Assembly: GCA_947379895.1 (NCBI GenBank) | Contig: CANCPA010000024.1 | Coordinates: forward strand, 1-35,727 | Source of the DNA: Chitinophagaceae bacterium | GTDB taxonomy: Bacteria; Bacteroidota; Bacteroidia; Chitinophagales; Chitinophagaceae | Reading direction: 5' to 3' | Length of the DNA: 35,727 bases | Shown: piece by piece, positions 19,295 to 27,608 of the stretch | How positions within the stretch are numbered: the stretch's first letter is position 1 | Layout of the letters: the number at the start of each line of letters is the position of its first letter | Notes under the pieces: model-generated | Seen by the model: only the letters and a program-made list of their open reading frames with translations | Told to the model about the DNA's origin: nothing | The model's database searches: none | Program-made: the position numbers and the translations under genes

Positions 19295-19927
19295 CTAAAC
19301 CAAATTGTTTGCATGTGCATACTTAATAATATCCGCAAAACTCTGAAAATTCATTTTTTCGAGAATACGAGACTTATAGGTACTCACAGTATTGATACTT
19401 ACTTTTAAATCTTCTGCGATATGAGTCACTGTTTTACCTTGAGCCAACATCTGAAACACTTCAAATTCCCTATCAGATAATGATTCATGAGGTTTCTTTT
19501 CTGTATCATCGAGGTAGGCATCTGCCAATAAAGATGCAATTTCAGGAGTTATGTATTTCTTTCCTCTCATCACATGTTCCATCGCCTTAATCAACTCTTC
19601 AGGAACCGTATCCTTACTTAAATAACCATTTGCACCTGCCCTAATTACTCGTACAGCATTTCTTTCAGGCAATGACATACTTAAGATAATAATTGGCACT
19701 TTATTTCCACTATCTCTTGCTTGCTTAATTATCTCTATTACAGGAGGTCCTGGCATAAATAAATCTGTCACTATAATATCATAAACCTGCGAAGTATTTT
19801 GCAGTGACTCACGTAATTCATCCCCATTACTTTTTTCTGTAATTTCTGCATTAGGATAAGACTGTCTTAACAGCAATACCAAACCCTGTCTGATCATTGA
19901 ATGATCATCTGCCAATAAAATTTTCAT
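19295..19927 (-). CDS. LuxR-type response regulator A
   Basis: This 210-residue protein is of the NarL/FixJ type. The receiver domain (1-125) has the acidic pair Asp7-Asp8, phospho-acceptor Asp55 (VTDLFMPG) and Lys near 105 (YLSKD). A LuxR helix-turn-helix follows ([18 protein letters not shown], then [20 protein letters not shown]). It is a DNA-binding transcription factor of a two-component system. No histidine kinase gene is near. It shares close to half its residues with the neighbouring regulator B, suggesting a tandem duplication. It is separated from B by 52 bases and followed after 8 bases by rnhB. The partner kinase and regulon are unknown. Confidence 0.92.
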   Translation of the reverse strand: MKILLADDHSMIRQGLVLLLRQSYPNAEITEKSNGDELRESLQNTSQVYDIIVTDLFMPGPPVIEIIKQARDSGNKVPIIILSMSLPERNAVRVIRAGANGYLSKDTVPEELIKAMEHVMRGKKYITPEIASLLADAYLDDTEKKPHESLSDREFEVFQMLAQGKTVTHIAEDLKVSINTVSTYKSRILEKMNFQSFADIIKYAHANNLV

Positions 19928-19979
19928 TTCTTTTCATTTTAAAAGCTCGTTAGTACAAGCTTTAGTGTTTAGATTAAAC

Positions 19980-20606
19980 CTATTCTAAATGGTGCTGAAT
20001 ACCATATTTAATCAAATCAGCATCACCCTGTAGATTCATTTTCTTTTGTATGTGAACTTTGTGCGACCGTACCGTATTAATACTAATGGACAACTTTTCT
20101 GCAATATCATTCATTTTGAGGCCATCAATCAGCATTTTAAATATCTGATATTCCCTGTCAGACAAGTTCTCGTGGGCATTAGATTTCGTTTTATTTTCAT
20201 AAGAAGAGGCTAATATTTCAGCAACTTCGAGATTCAAATATTTTCTTCCACTCAATATTTGATCCACTGCTTTTATTAATTCTTCGGATATATTATCTTT
20301 TGTTAAATATCCTGAACTACCTGCAGTAATACACCTGATTGCATATTCCTGTGCAGGGTGCATACTTAGTATCAATACAGGAGTTTTGGGAACATGTGTT
20401 TTAATTTGTTTTAAAACTTCAAGTCCTGATTGTCCAGGAAAGGAAAGATCTGAAATAATCAAGTCCCATTTTTCTTTAACGGCTTTTTTAAACAACGCAA
20501 CTGTGTTATCCACCTCTTCCAAAATTATATCTGGATAAGCTTCTGTTAGAATGTACCTCAACGCAATTCTAACTAAATGATGATCGTCTGCAATTAATAT
20601 TCTCAT
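19980..20606 (-). CDS. LuxR-type response regulator B
   Basis: This 208-residue paralogue of regulator A has a receiver domain with Asp7-Asp8, phospho-acceptor Asp53 (ISDLSFPGQSG) and Lys in YLTKD. The C-terminal LuxR helix-turn-helix reads DIAEKLSISINTVRSHKVHI. It is first in the minus-strand cluster B, A, rnhB, whose promoter must lie in the 250-bp gap shared with thyA. No sensor kinase sits beside it, so the pair is orphan in this window. Confidence 0.92.
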   Translation of the reverse strand: MRILIADDHHLVRIALRYILTEAYPDIILEEVDNTVALFKKAVKEKWDLIISDLSFPGQSGLEVLKQIKTHVPKTPVLILSMHPAQEYAIRCITAGSSGYLTKDNISEELIKAVDQILSGRKYLNLEVAEILASSYENKTKSNAHENLSDREYQIFKMLIDGLKMNDIAEKLSISINTVRSHKVHIQKKMNLQGDADLIKYGIQHHLE

Positions 20607-20884
20607 GATAGTTGTGCTGTATAAATGTTGTCAATAAACTTTGCCGTTAAATATAATAATTGAATGATTAAAATTTAAAATAAAAATAAATAATTCACTG
20701 TTTTAATTATCTCTGTTGATTATTTGCTTGGATAAAGGTATGATTCAATCTACTACAAAGAAGTAAACATGTGTGTAAATGAAATGTAGGACATTTACTA
20801 CAATAAAATTTCACGTCTAAAACCTCTATTAACAAGCAATCCCCACTACAAAAAAAAATGTTAATACTTATCTCTCAAGGCAAT

Positions 20885-20891
20885 TACTTTG
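20885..20891 (+). promoter_or_regulatory. Near-match -7 box just before thyA
   Basis: TACTTTG is one base short of TAnnTTTG and lies only 5 bases before the ATG at 20897. If used, thyA would have almost no leader. It also argues that the earlier ATG at 20858 is not the start. Confidence 0.35.
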
Positions 20892-20896
20892 CAGCT

Positions 20897-21691
20897 ATGC
20901 AGCAGTATAAAACACTTCTAAAACATATTTTAGAACACGGGACACAAAAGACAGATAGAACAGGAACAGGCACATTAAGTTACTTTGGATATCAGATGCG
21001 ATTCAATTTGCAAGAGGGATTCCCAATGGTAACGACTAAGAAATTACACTTGAAAAGTATTGTTCACGAGTTATTGTGGTTCTTAAAAGGAAGTACAAAT
21101 GTTGCCTATCTAAAAGAAAATGGGGTAAGTATTTGGAACGAATGGGCAGATGAGAATGGCGATTTAGGTCCTGTTTATGGAAAGCAATGGCGTAGTTGGG
21201 AAGGAGTTGGAGGAGAAACGATAGACCAAATTACAGAACTTATCAATCAAATAAAGAAAACACCCGATAGCAGACGATTGATTGTTAGTGCTTGGAATGT
21301 GGCAGAATTACCAAAAATGGCTTTAATGCCTTGCCACACTTTGTTTCAATTCTATGTTGCAGACAATAAACTCAGTTGTCAGTTATATCAACGTAGTGCT
21401 GACGTTTTTTTGGGAGTTCCCTTTAATATTGCCTCTTATGCCCTGTTGACGATGATGATTGCACAGGTTTGTGACTTAGAAGTTGGGGATTTTGTGCATA
21501 GTTTCGGGGATGTTCACTTATATAATAATCATTTAAATCAAGCAGAGTTGCAATTAACTCGCATCCCTTATCAGTTGCCTAAGATGGAGATTAATCCAAA
21601 CGTAAAGGATATTTTTGAGTTTACATTTAATGATTTTTCATTGAAAGATTATGAATATCATCCTGCTATCAAGGCTCCTGTGGCTGTGTAG
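20897..21691 (+). CDS. thyA: Thymidylate synthase
   Basis: It converts dUMP to dTMP with methylene-tetrahydrofolate, supplying DNA precursors. From the ATG at 20897 ([10 protein letters not shown]) the protein is 264 residues, exactly the E. coli length, and the catalytic cysteine of [10 protein letters not shown] falls at residue 146, also as in E. coli. Other family motifs: [38 protein letters not shown] and HLYNNH. A start at 20858 would add 13 atypical residues. It lies divergently from the response regulator cluster. No folA (dihydrofolate reductase gene), a common neighbour, follows. Confidence 0.97.
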   Translation: MQQYKTLLKHILEHGTQKTDRTGTGTLSYFGYQMRFNLQEGFPMVTTKKLHLKSIVHELLWFLKGSTNVAYLKENGVSIWNEWADENGDLGPVYGKQWRSWEGVGGETIDQITELINQIKKTPDSRRLIVSAWNVAELPKMALMPCHTLFQFYVADNKLSCQLYQRSADVFLGVPFNIASYALLTMMIAQVCDLEVGDFVHSFGDVHLYNNHLNQAELQLTRIPYQLPKMEINPNVKDIFEFTFNDFSLKDYEYHPAIKAPVAV

Positions 21692-21723
21692 GCAAATGAA
21701 TTTTTATACTTTATTTTTTTTTC

Positions 21724-21888
21724 GTTACTACTCAGGAGGTTTTTCCACAAAGGCAACTAAGAAAAACAAAGAACACAAAGGCATCTTTTAAAATAATTGA
21801 CAGGTAAGTATCTAAAAAGTATACTGCTTCTTGTGTTACTTTGTTCAAAACCTTGTGACCCTAGTGGTAAAAATACCTGAGTAGTAAC
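21724..21888. mobile_element. Fold-back (MITE-like) inverted-repeat element
   Basis: The left end gttactactcagg (21724-21736) and right end cctgagtagtaac (21876-21888) are exact reverse complements. The inner flanks (ggtttttccac / gtggtaaaaatacc, acaaag runs) also pair imperfectly, so the whole 165 bp could fold back on itself. A T-run follows on the plus strand, so it may also end thyA transcripts. No frame inside is coding. Confidence 0.65.
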
Positions 21889-21986
21889 TTTTTTCTATAA
21901 CTAGACAAGTGTAGCAAAATGAGATAAAGGAGTGGTTTAGCGGAAAGTGAATAGAGTGGTTTTTGTCATAAGAATGTGATGTAGAA

Positions 21987-22841
21987 TTATTTTTCTACGT
22001 CAAGCCTTTTTAAAAGGTCAGCAATAATTTGATTCTTTTCGTTTAATTCGTGATTCTTTTCGTTCAATTCCTGATCTTTTTCATTCAATTCTTTCTTGTA
22101 TTTCTTTTCCTTGTCTTCAAACATGGCATTTACAGTTCTCCATGCTTCTTGTTCTGTCTCAATCATCTTCTTTTCTTTGGGGTCAGTACCTGAATAATGT
22201 AGAATATCTGTCATAATCTTTACTTCTTCAATATCTGCAGTATGAATGAATTCTTTGATGATCTTTTTGTCGTCCACAAAGTTTGACTGTTCAAAAACGC
22301 TTAATAGCTTATCAAGTTTAGTTGAGTACCTATCAGTAATTCGTTCTACCTGAACTACATAGCTGTCGTGAGTCAACTTCTCAACAAAGTCGCTTTTGGT
22401 CTCAAGAAATATTTTATTAATAAGGTCTTTGTATTTCCTTTCCACCTTAATGCAAGGTGTCTCAATTTTAGGTAATTTGAACCCTAAAATATAGATGGTT
22501 GTAATGGGAAGTGCCACTTTCTCGTCATTAATCGTGTCTTCTTTTTTATAATGTTCAGCAAGGTAGTTCCTAAAGCGCATCACATCAATCTCATTCTTTG
22601 CCTTTTGAATTTCTATCAATACTTTTTTGTATTCACCTGTTTCAGTTTTAATGGTTGCAATAAAGTCGAGTCTAAAAACGGCAAGCCCTGCAAGTTCGTC
22701 CGTGTATGTAAATTCTTGTGGTTTAACTTCTACGTTTTCTATTGTCTGTTCAAGGAGTGTTCCGATAAAGAATTTGGCAACTTTATCATTCTCCATCATT
22801 CTTTTGAATACCACATCGTATATTGGATTTGCAATTACCAT
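21987..22841 (-). CDS. Rpn-type PD-(D/E)XK nuclease with C-terminal heptad repeat
   Basis: This 284-residue protein belongs to the Rpn recombination-promoting nuclease / PD-(D/E)XK transposase-like group. Such proteins cut DNA and promote RecA-independent recombination in E. coli (family knowledge). Catalytic core: ANPIYDVVFKRMM at the N-terminus, Asp59 (FRLDFIA), Glu77-x-Gln79-Lys80 (LIEIQKAK), then RFRNYLAEHY. The last ~45 residues are a predicted coiled coil of repeated ELNEKNQ-type heptads, encoded by near-identical 21-nt units at about 22030-22095. The ATG at 22841 is chosen because a perfect TAnnTTTG box lies just upstream at 22861-22868, inside the longer frame that begins at 22886. 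Confidence 0.85.
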   Translation of the reverse strand: MVIANPIYDVVFKRMMENDKVAKFFIGTLLEQTIENVEVKPQEFTYTDELAGLAVFRLDFIATIKTETGEYKKVLIEIQKAKNEIDVMRFRNYLAEHYKKEDTINDEKVALPITTIYILGFKLPKIETPCIKVERKYKDLINKIFLETKSDFVEKLTHDSYVVQVERITDRYSTKLDKLLSVFEQSNFVDDKKIIKEFIHTADIEEVKIMTDILHYSGTDPKEKKMIETEQEAWRTVNAMFEDKEKKYKKELNEKDQELNEKNHELNEKNQIIADLLKRLDVEK

Positions 22842-22860
22842 TTTTTTATTTTTAATGAGG

Positions 22861-22868
22861 CAAAGGTA
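22861..22868 (-). promoter_or_regulatory. Bacteroidota -7 box for the Rpn nuclease gene
   Basis: The minus strand reads TACCTTTG, a perfect TAnnTTTG match, 19 bases before the ATG at 22841. No TTG -33 element at standard spacing is evident. Confidence 0.6.
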
Positions 22869-22967
22869 TAGGGAATAAAGGGGCACTCCTAATGTTAAGG
22901 TAACAAAAGTGGAATCATTGTGTATGTATTATTAGGGATTTTTTTTTATTTTAATATAATGACTATG

Positions 22968-23003
22968 CGGCAGTCACTCAAGCACGTGCTTGAGTGACTG
23001 CCG
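22968..23003. repeat. Perfect 36-bp palindrome at the edge of array 4
   Basis: The left half cggcagtcactcaagcac is the exact reverse complement of the right half gtgcttgagtgactgccg, with no loop. It arises because one array unit is inverted against the first direct unit, making a head-to-head junction. It could extrude as a cruciform or bind a dimeric protein. No T-run follows, so it is not a terminator. Confidence 0.95.
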
Positions 23004-23378
23004 TACGTAAGTAAGACGCTAAAGTACTTGCTTGAGTCGCAAAAAGAATCATTGAGTGGTTGCAGCACGTGCTTGAGTAATTGCCGTACATGCGGGAATG
23101 TTAGCCGCAAGTGCGGGAGTCTTGGAAAGAATATTTGAATGGTAGAAGCACGTGCTTGCGTGATCGCAGCACGTGCCGGAATGACAAAAGCAAATGCTAA
23201 AGGCTTTGAATGTCGAAATTGATGAGTTGCAGTACGCCCTTGAGTGATCAAAGTATTTACTAGCTTGGTTGCAGCATGTACATAAGTTGATTCAGCAAAT
23301 ACTTGCGTGTTTAAAAGACAAATTTGAATAGCTTCGGCATGAACTGAGATCTCTGTAATAAGTGAAATTCTAAATTGA
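22982..23378. repeat. 21-nt period degenerate tandem array 4
   Basis: About eighteen units begin at 22982, 23003, 23024, 23045, 23065, 23086 and so on, mostly 21 nt, with two of 20 and one 42-nt stretch. The typical unit begins gcacgtgcttgagtgattg. The minus strand is open over 152 codons from 23404, giving seven-residue patterns such as AAITQAR. I treat it as non-coding because composition, low complexity and degeneration do not suggest a protein. It lies directly upstream of the Rpn nuclease gene. Confidence 0.9.
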
Positions 23379-23869
23379 AAATATTTATTCAAAAAAAATG
23401 GCACAAAATAATCATGTACGATTCAATCCTGATATTTTATAAAATAGAATTTGCCACTTTTTTCTACTCATTCCCTTAAGGCGCAAAGACAAAAAGTATG
23501 ATGTTCTTCATTTTAAAAACACTCCTTTTTGCTTAGTTTGACATAGTTATTTTTGTCTTTATATTGAAGAAATAAATATTACTCCATTTTCTCATATTGA
23601 TGTTGACAAACCTATCTAAGAAAAAAAGACCGTGTAAAAATGATGAATTGCCTTTTATTTACCTATTATTTGTTCACATATTTAATAACTCCATAAAAAA
23701 TTGATAAGTTGCAACAATTACTCCTTTTTGAAAATAATCAGAAGGTGTTGACACAAAGAAATCCAAGTAAAAGCAGAATAATCACAATTTCATTTACCTT
23801 GTGTACCCTGTTTTTACCTAGTTTCTTAGTAGTAATAAAAAGAATTAAATGCCCGATTGGGTAAATATT
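23379..23869. other. Gene-free stretch before parE
   Basis: No supported gene. A loose inverted repeat (aagacaaaaagtatg near 23486 against catagttatttttgtctt near 23545) is present. No convincing promoter box was placed. Confidence 0.4.
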
Positions 23870-25747
23870 ATGGCTTTATCAAATTACGAAGAAAGTGACA
23901 TTAAGAGTCTCGATTGGCGCGAACATATTCGCCTTAGACCGGGGATGTATATTGGAAAGTTGGGCGACGGTGCCGCAGCTGATGATGGTATCTATGTTCT
24001 GATAAAGGAAGTATTAGACAACTGTATCGACGAACACATGATGGGTCATGGTCGTCATATTGATATTAAATTAAAAGAAAAAGTCGTTACAGTCAGAGAT
24101 TATGGGCGTGGTATTCCTTTGGGAAAGGTGGTAGATGTGGTGAGCAAAATTAATACAGGTGCCAAATACGATAGTAATGCCTTCCAAAAGAGTGTCGGAT
24201 TGAATGGGGTGGGTACGAAGGCTGTTAATGCTTTGAGTAGCTATTTTAAAGTAACTGCTTATAGAGAAGGAAGGAAGAAAACGGCAGAATTTGAAAGAGG
24301 AGTGCTACTGAAAGAACATGCAGAAGAGGCATCTACAGAAGATAATGGTACTGAAGTAAGTTTTATTCCCGATGAAACGATTTTTAGGAACTACCATTTT
24401 TTGCATGAATATATCGACAATCAACTGTGGAATTATTGTTATCTGAATGCAGGATTAATCATTGATTTCAACAATAAGAAGTATGTCAGTAAGAACGGGT
24501 TATTAGATTTATTGAAAAGAAAGACCCCTGAAGAAGAATTGCGGTATCCAATCATTCATCTGAAAGGAGATGATATTGAATTGGCAATCAGTCATAATAA
24601 TGATTATGGAGAGGATCTATTTTCCTTTGTAAATGGACAATATACCACACAAGGGGGTACGCATCAGCAGGCATTTAGAGAGGCGTATGTAAAAACAATC
24701 CGTGATTTTTTCAAGAAAGATTACGAAGCGGCAGATATTCGACAAAGTATTGTGGCTGCAATTGCGGTGAGGGTACAAGAACCTGTATTTGAGAGTCAGA
24801 CAAAGACGAAATTGGGCTCACAAAATGTGAGTGAAGGTGGAAAGAGTATGAAGAATTTCATACAAGAGTTTTTAAGTAAAGAATTAGACAACTATTTACA
24901 TAAGAACCCCGCTACTGCCGACTCCATTAAAAGGCGGATTGAACAGAGCGAGAGAGAAAGAAAGGAATTGAGTGGCATTCGAAAATTGGCGAATGATAGG
25001 GCTAAGAAGGCAAACTTGCACAATAAGAAATTGAGAGATTGTAGGATACATTTCAACGATGAACCACCTGTAAAGAATCGGGAAGAATTTATTACGAATC
25101 AAAAAAATACCACCGTATTTATTACGGAGGGTGATAGTGCGAGTGGTTCGATTACGAAGGCAAGACGAGTAGATACACAGGCGGTCTTTAGTTTGCGTGG
25201 AAAGCCGCTCAACTGTTATGGGCAAACAAAAAAGATGGTGTATGAAAATGAGGAGTTCAACCTATTGCAACATGCCCTAAACATAGAAGATGGATTAGAA
25301 GGACTTCGTTTTAATAACATTGTAATCGCCACCGATGCCGATGTAGATGGGATGCATATTCGATTGCTTTTGATGACTTTCTTCTTACAATTTTTTCCAG
25401 ACTTAGTGAAGAGAGGGCATGTATATATATTAGAAACACCTTTATTCAGGGTAAGAAATAAACAAGAGACTATCTATTGTTATGATGACCCGGAAAGACA
25501 AAAGGCTATAAAAAAACTAGGAAATAAGCCTGAGATTACAAGGTTTAAAGGATTAGGAGAGATTAGTCCGGGAGAGTTTGAGCGTTTTATTACAAGTGAT
25601 ATGCGATTACAACCCGTTTTTCTCGATCAAGGGGAACATATTCAGCAATTGTTAGAATATTATATGGGTAAGAATACCCCACAAAGGCAGGATTTCATCA
25701 TTGCGAATTTGAGGGTTGAAGTAGATTTGGCAAATGAAGTTGTTTAA
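23870..25747 (+). CDS. parE: DNA topoisomerase IV subunit B
   Basis: This is the ATPase subunit of the type IIA topoisomerase that separates daughter chromosomes. Domains: GHKL ATPase ([45 protein letters not shown]), transducer, then TOPRIM with [14 protein letters not shown] (Glu about residue 420) and [12 protein letters not shown]. The C-terminus [20 protein letters not shown] favours ParE over GyrB, as does the 625-residue length. The start at 23870 ([16 protein letters not shown]) fits better than 23849. parC, usually next door in this phylum, does not follow. Confidence 0.9.
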   Translation: MALSNYEESDIKSLDWREHIRLRPGMYIGKLGDGAAADDGIYVLIKEVLDNCIDEHMMGHGRHIDIKLKEKVVTVRDYGRGIPLGKVVDVVSKINTGAKYDSNAFQKSVGLNGVGTKAVNALSSYFKVTAYREGRKKTAEFERGVLLKEHAEEASTEDNGTEVSFIPDETIFRNYHFLHEYIDNQLWNYCYLNAGLIIDFNNKKYVSKNGLLDLLKRKTPEEELRYPIIHLKGDDIELAISHNNDYGEDLFSFVNGQYTTQGGTHQQAFREAYVKTIRDFFKKDYEAADIRQSIVAAIAVRVQEPVFESQTKTKLGSQNVSEGGKSMKNFIQEFLSKELDNYLHKNPATADSIKRRIEQSERERKELSGIRKLANDRAKKANLHNKKLRDCRIHFNDEPPVKNREEFITNQKNTTVFITEGDSASGSITKARRVDTQAVFSLRGKPLNCYGQTKKMVYENEEFNLLQHALNIEDGLEGLRFNNIVIATDADVDGMHIRLLLMTFFLQFFPDLVKRGHVYILETPLFRVRNKQETIYCYDDPERQKAIKKLGNKPEITRFKGLGEISPGEFERFITSDMRLQPVFLDQGEHIQQLLEYYMGKNTPQRQDFIIANLRVEVDLANEVV

Positions 25748-25932
25748 TGACATACTACATCTATCGAAGGAAAAAAGTAATAAGTAATAAGGTGTTGTAA
25801 AAAAGTTTTTGTTCACTTATAGGTTTGACATATAAAAGCAGTAGGTAAGTTGAAAGTTGAATCATTTTTAATTATACTTTTTATTGATTTCTTCTATAGA
25901 AATACAGAAGTGAAATTGCTTTGTTAGCATCA

Positions 25933-27189
25933 CTACTTGGTTGAATCGAAGATTAAAAGGTCGTTTTTGTCTTTTTCATCTTTTACTTTTCCTTCCAAAA
26001 TACTTTGTCCTGCATTTGCAGGATTGTTCCCTTTACCTAGTGGCCATGAACTGACAGTTTCATTTATTTTGATTCCCGCAATTGCGGCAATATCCAATCC
26101 GAAATCTGTGCAGTTATTGGAGTTTAGGTTGTATTTTTTACACTTATATTCTTTAACTAACTTGACGATTCTGTCAAATTTTCGTTTAGATATGAATTTG
26201 CCTACAACTTCGTCCCAAGGATGTTGTGAGTCATCTTTAAAAACTGATGTTGTTGAAGGGATAAGTGGAGTTGCACTTAGTAAGTTGTCCTTTTTGGGAT
26301 AAAATCCAAATGAGCGAGAGAGCGTAGTTGAATCAGAATTAAATTTAATAAGGGTTACGAATGTATGTCCAACGTTACTTATCTTAGCAAATACTCTTCT
26401 TTTTCCAGGTAAGGGTTGTTTTACATGAACCATTAGTCCATATCCAACAGCTTTTTTGCCATCATTAAAGCAATCTGTAATGTCTATTTTATTATCTATA
26501 GGTTGAGATTCAATTTCTTGCTCAAAATTTTCAGTAGAGTCAATAATGATTTCCTTTACCATGTTTTCTGAAGTGTCATCGGGAAGTTCCATTGCAGGGT
26601 TATTTATAATAGCAAATGAAGTGTCATTCAGTCTTGTTGTATCTTCTATTGATACATCACTGTTTTCCATAATGCTATCCTGCGCCTTTTTATTTGTGTA
26701 CTCCAAGTACACATAGTTGTTTTCTTTCTTTCCTATTTCATATGCACCCATCATTTTGTAATAGTATTTGAGGGCTTGAGGATATAGTTTCAGTCGGGCT
26801 AGGGTATTAGCCATTTTATAATAAAGATTTACAGAGAAGCTTTTGTCTTTTACTTCACGTTTTAATTTTAAGGATCGTAAAAAGTGAGATAATGCCTTTT
26901 TGTACTTGCCCTTTGAAGTATACACATCTCCAATATGAAATAATGCATTTGCCTCTCCCTTTGTATCATGTTTAAGTTGAGCAATTAGTAATGCTTCATT
27001 AGAAAATTGTATTGCTGAGTCTAGTTTGTTATTCTTAATATACTCTGCGCTTAATTTATTGAGATATTCAATTCTTTGAAGAGTGTCAGTTTGTAATAAG
27101 TTATTTGAAACAACTTGTTGTGCACTACTAATACTTGTGATTGAAAAAAGAAATATCCAAATGATGTATAAATAAATATTCGATTTCAC
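25933..27189 (-). CDS. Secreted TPR protein with possible papain-like C-terminal domain
   Basis: This 418-residue protein starts at a GTG. A signal peptide (ISSAQ cleavage) is followed by three to four TPR repeats at about 40-150 (KLDSAIQFSNEALLIAQ, GKYKKALSHFLRSLKLK, LYPQALKYYYKMMGAYE). A low-complexity acidic linker follows (about 160-245). The C-terminal ~150 residues contain NVGHTFVTLIKF and NSNNCTDFGLDIAAIAG, a His and a Cys placed as in NlpC/P60- or LRAT-like papain folds, so a peptidase or amidase role is possible. That assignment is tentative. It probably acts in the periplasm or at the cell surface. It is convergent with parE. Confidence 0.7.
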   Translation of the reverse strand: MKSNIYLYIIWIFLFSITSISSAQQVVSNNLLQTDTLQRIEYLNKLSAEYIKNNKLDSAIQFSNEALLIAQLKHDTKGEANALFHIGDVYTSKGKYKKALSHFLRSLKLKREVKDKSFSVNLYYKMANTLARLKLYPQALKYYYKMMGAYEIGKKENNYVYLEYTNKKAQDSIMENSDVSIEDTTRLNDTSFAIINNPAMELPDDTSENMVKEIIIDSTENFEQEIESQPIDNKIDITDCFNDGKKAVGYGLMVHVKQPLPGKRRVFAKISNVGHTFVTLIKFNSDSTTLSRSFGFYPKKDNLLSATPLIPSTTSVFKDDSQHPWDEVVGKFISKRKFDRIVKLVKEYKCKKYNLNSNNCTDFGLDIAAIAGIKINETVSSWPLGKGNNPANAGQSILEGKVKDEKDKNDLLIFDSTK

Positions 27190-27608
27190 GTTAAGTACTT
27201 TTAATGTTAATGCAAAATACTAAAACCCTACTAATTTAAAAGACAATTAGGTTTGTTTTAACTGTTTTAATCTGCTAGTTGAATATTTAGTCTGAACTAA
27301 GCATTTGTTTACTCGCATTGTTGTTGGAGAGATTGTCGCCTTTCTATTCTTTAAATGATTATATAACTGTACTGGAAATTGAATAATCTAAACAATAGAA
27401 TAATTAGGAGCGTGAAATTTGTTTCCATAACAAATTTTAAAGAGGAACTTGTCTTATTAAAAATCTTTTTTGGACTAAGTAATAGGATGATATTATAAAG
27501 GGAAAGCTTGCTGAGAGGTATGTGATATCTGTCTATTTTCAAAGTTTTTTGTTTGAGATATCTTTTGTATTATTGCTGTTTATCAATTACCCACCCTAAA
27601 ACGTTAAG
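27190..27608. other. Divergent promoter stretch before the M36 peptidase gene
   Basis: No supported gene. This region drives 25933-27189 (minus) and 27609-30632 (plus). A weak box, TATCTTTTG, occurs at about 27558-27567; its spacing is one base off the consensus. Confidence 0.35.

Noticed and set aside
20858-20896. Upstream ATG as thyA start
   Set aside because: The 264-residue form matches the family length and puts the catalytic Cys at 146; the extra 13 residues are not family sequence.
22946-23404. 152-codon minus-strand frame over array 4
   Set aside because: Length is notable, but it follows repeat composition, ends in the palindrome and its upstream half is low-complexity. It stays a possible but unsupported gene.
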